NCBI GenBank assembly: GCA_023974075.1
Contig: CM043800.1
Location: forward strand, 10,493,894 to 10,557,893
DNA length: 64,000 nucleotides
Direction: 5' to 3'
Source of the DNA: Chaenocephalus aceratus
Lineage: Eukaryota; Chordata; Actinopteri; Perciformes; Channichthyidae
The notes beneath the pieces were generated by a model. That model was given only the letters and a program-made list of their open reading frames with translations, was not told where the DNA came from and ran no database searches. The stretch's first letter is position 1, and each line of letters begins with the position of its first letter. The translations under genes and the position numbers were made by a program. This document shows, piece by piece, positions 62,559 to 64,000 of the stretch.

Positions 62559-64000
62559 GTAAGTTCTGTGCAGTAGTCAGCATGCCCCTGGTTTAGAGAA
62601 ATAGACAGGAGTATCATCAGGAAGCTAAGCAATGCACTTCTGTGGACAGAGACCTTTACTAATCTGCCCTTTCTAAAAGGAACTAAAGCTGTTGACAAAA
62701 AACAATAAACTAACAAGTTAATAAACAATTCTAAACTATGACATTAAAAAACCTTAAAGAAACAGCCAGTTATATACTTTAGCTAGATGCACACTTAGAT
62801 ATACAGTATCTTATACATGATTGTACACTTACTTACTTATATATAAGGAGGCATTCTAGTATAACTGACAAGCCACTGGTCTTTAGTAATGTAAGTCCTG
62901 TAACAAGGTGTCAGTATAATTACTGTCAATAGAACACATTTAAAACAGGAGCGCCGCTGAACAGCATTTTGCCAAAAAAACAAGCAAACACTGTCAACTC
63001 ATGGCTGTTCTCTCTTATAAGCTGACACAAATGAATGTTAAAAGACAAATTGTTTTTTTAAACTAAAATGGCACTACAGTAAGTATTTTTTGATGGTGAG
63101 ATGTTCATCCTTCCTTGAAATCTGAAGTGGCTTTCAAATCAAATTGGCTGTTAGAAGTCTGTCAGAAAGCATCTTGTATCTACAGTCACAGCAAAGACCA
63201 ATGTGTGTGTAAACATACAGTTCTATATGCAAAACATATGGGTTAATCCATGTATGTAGGTAGCTTTGGCTTCCTTTATGTGTGTCACATATGTTTTTCT
63301 GGATATCTTTGTGAAGTCATTTTGACCTTTTAAAGACGATGAACCTCTCCGATTAAACCAGTATAACAACTGCAGCTTTTTAATGTCCGTTTAATATTAA
63401 CATCATGCATGTTGAGCCCTATTGTGTGAATCGTGTATGTGTGTGTTATTACAAGAAAGAACTGGCTCACGTTCTGCTGCAGTTCCCATTCTCACAGTGT
63501 CGCTCAGCCTCTCCTCTGATAGATGATATGCAGACGAGTTAGAGAGAGAAATGTGAAAAGACAAAGATGTAGTGGATGTATGTATTCACATACAGGACAG
63601 AGAAAGAGAGAGTGTACTCAAACTGTAAGTTTTGAACTTTTGAAGTCTGATGATTCCTACTAGAATGACTGAAGCTGCCAATGTTCAATATTGTGTGCCA
63701 GTTTTCTCAAACATTACCATTTTCAAGCCAAAGACAGTTTCTTGGCAGTGTGGAAAATCCTAATGTTGGTACTCTACGCTCTATTAAATAACAGTATATA
63801 ATTAGTAAAACTAGTATTAGGACTGTGTGTGTAATGGTACAGGAATTGTAGTTTGGTATGTTTATTTGTTTTACAACAGGAAGAAAACACACAAATGTAA
63901 ACATGAAATGCTGATCTAATTTCAGAAAATAAACAGTAATGCTTCATTATATTATTAACAAATCAATTAGCACATGTTTTCTTCTTGGTTAGCATGTTTG
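62559..64000 (+). other. Convertase intron 3, to the window edge
   Basis: AT-rich intron sequence after the GTAAGT donor. No further convertase exon or clear transposon is visible. Confidence 0.5.

Overview
The window reads as nuclear DNA of a teleost fish, probably a percomorph. It contains split vertebrate genes with GT-AG introns, long CA/TG microsatellites, and many fish-type transposable elements (Tc1-like, L2-type LINE, Ty3/gypsy LTR, hAT non-autonomous elements, tRNA-derived SINE). There are no bacterial operons, CRISPR arrays or rRNA genes.

Layout. (1) Positions 1-13932, minus strand: the 5' 60 percent of mms22l, a replication-fork repair gene. Fifteen coding exons (13170 down to 482) join with consistent phases and encode about 747 residues. 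The 3' exons lie off the left edge. (2) Positions about 13860-14060: a compact candidate promoter with an NRF1-like palindrome and a CCAAT box. It may be bidirectional, since a candidate plus-strand exon lies at 14761-14897. (3) Positions 22723-62558 and beyond, plus strand: the first three coding exons of a subtilisin/kexin-type proprotein convertase (signal peptide plus prodomain). They are separated by introns of 27.3 and 12.2 kb, and the catalytic domain lies off the right edge. The prodomain most resembles PCSK1, but it is divergent and the subtype is left open.

Nearly everything else is transposon-derived or simple sequence. The most structured region is in convertase intron 1. There, a pair of perfect 16-bp inverted repeats (26541-26556 and 34525-34540) encloses a 5.7-kb Ty3/gypsy element (26713-32458, 5-bp target-site duplication CATAC), which itself carries a 1.1-kb TIR element inserted at its primer-binding site. 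Other clear elements are a solo LTR (19646-20009, duplication GGTCC), a hAT-type element (36369-36757, 8-bp duplication), a decayed L2-type LINE (to 44572) with a truncated relative at 16445-16890, a Tc1-like element (52602-53821), and a decayed Tc1-type transposase (about 55850-56640). The Tc1-like element at 52602-53821 contains a perfect 77-bp inverted repeat carrying telomere-like hexamers.

The two host genes have no evident joint function. Mms22l acts in the nucleus with TONSL to support RAD51 at damaged forks. The convertase should act in the secretory pathway. I found no clearly new multi-gene system. The most notable items are the rearranged Tc1-like element, the nested insertion stack, a 145-bp GT repeat 36 bp from an mms22l splice acceptor, and the divergent convertase prodomain.
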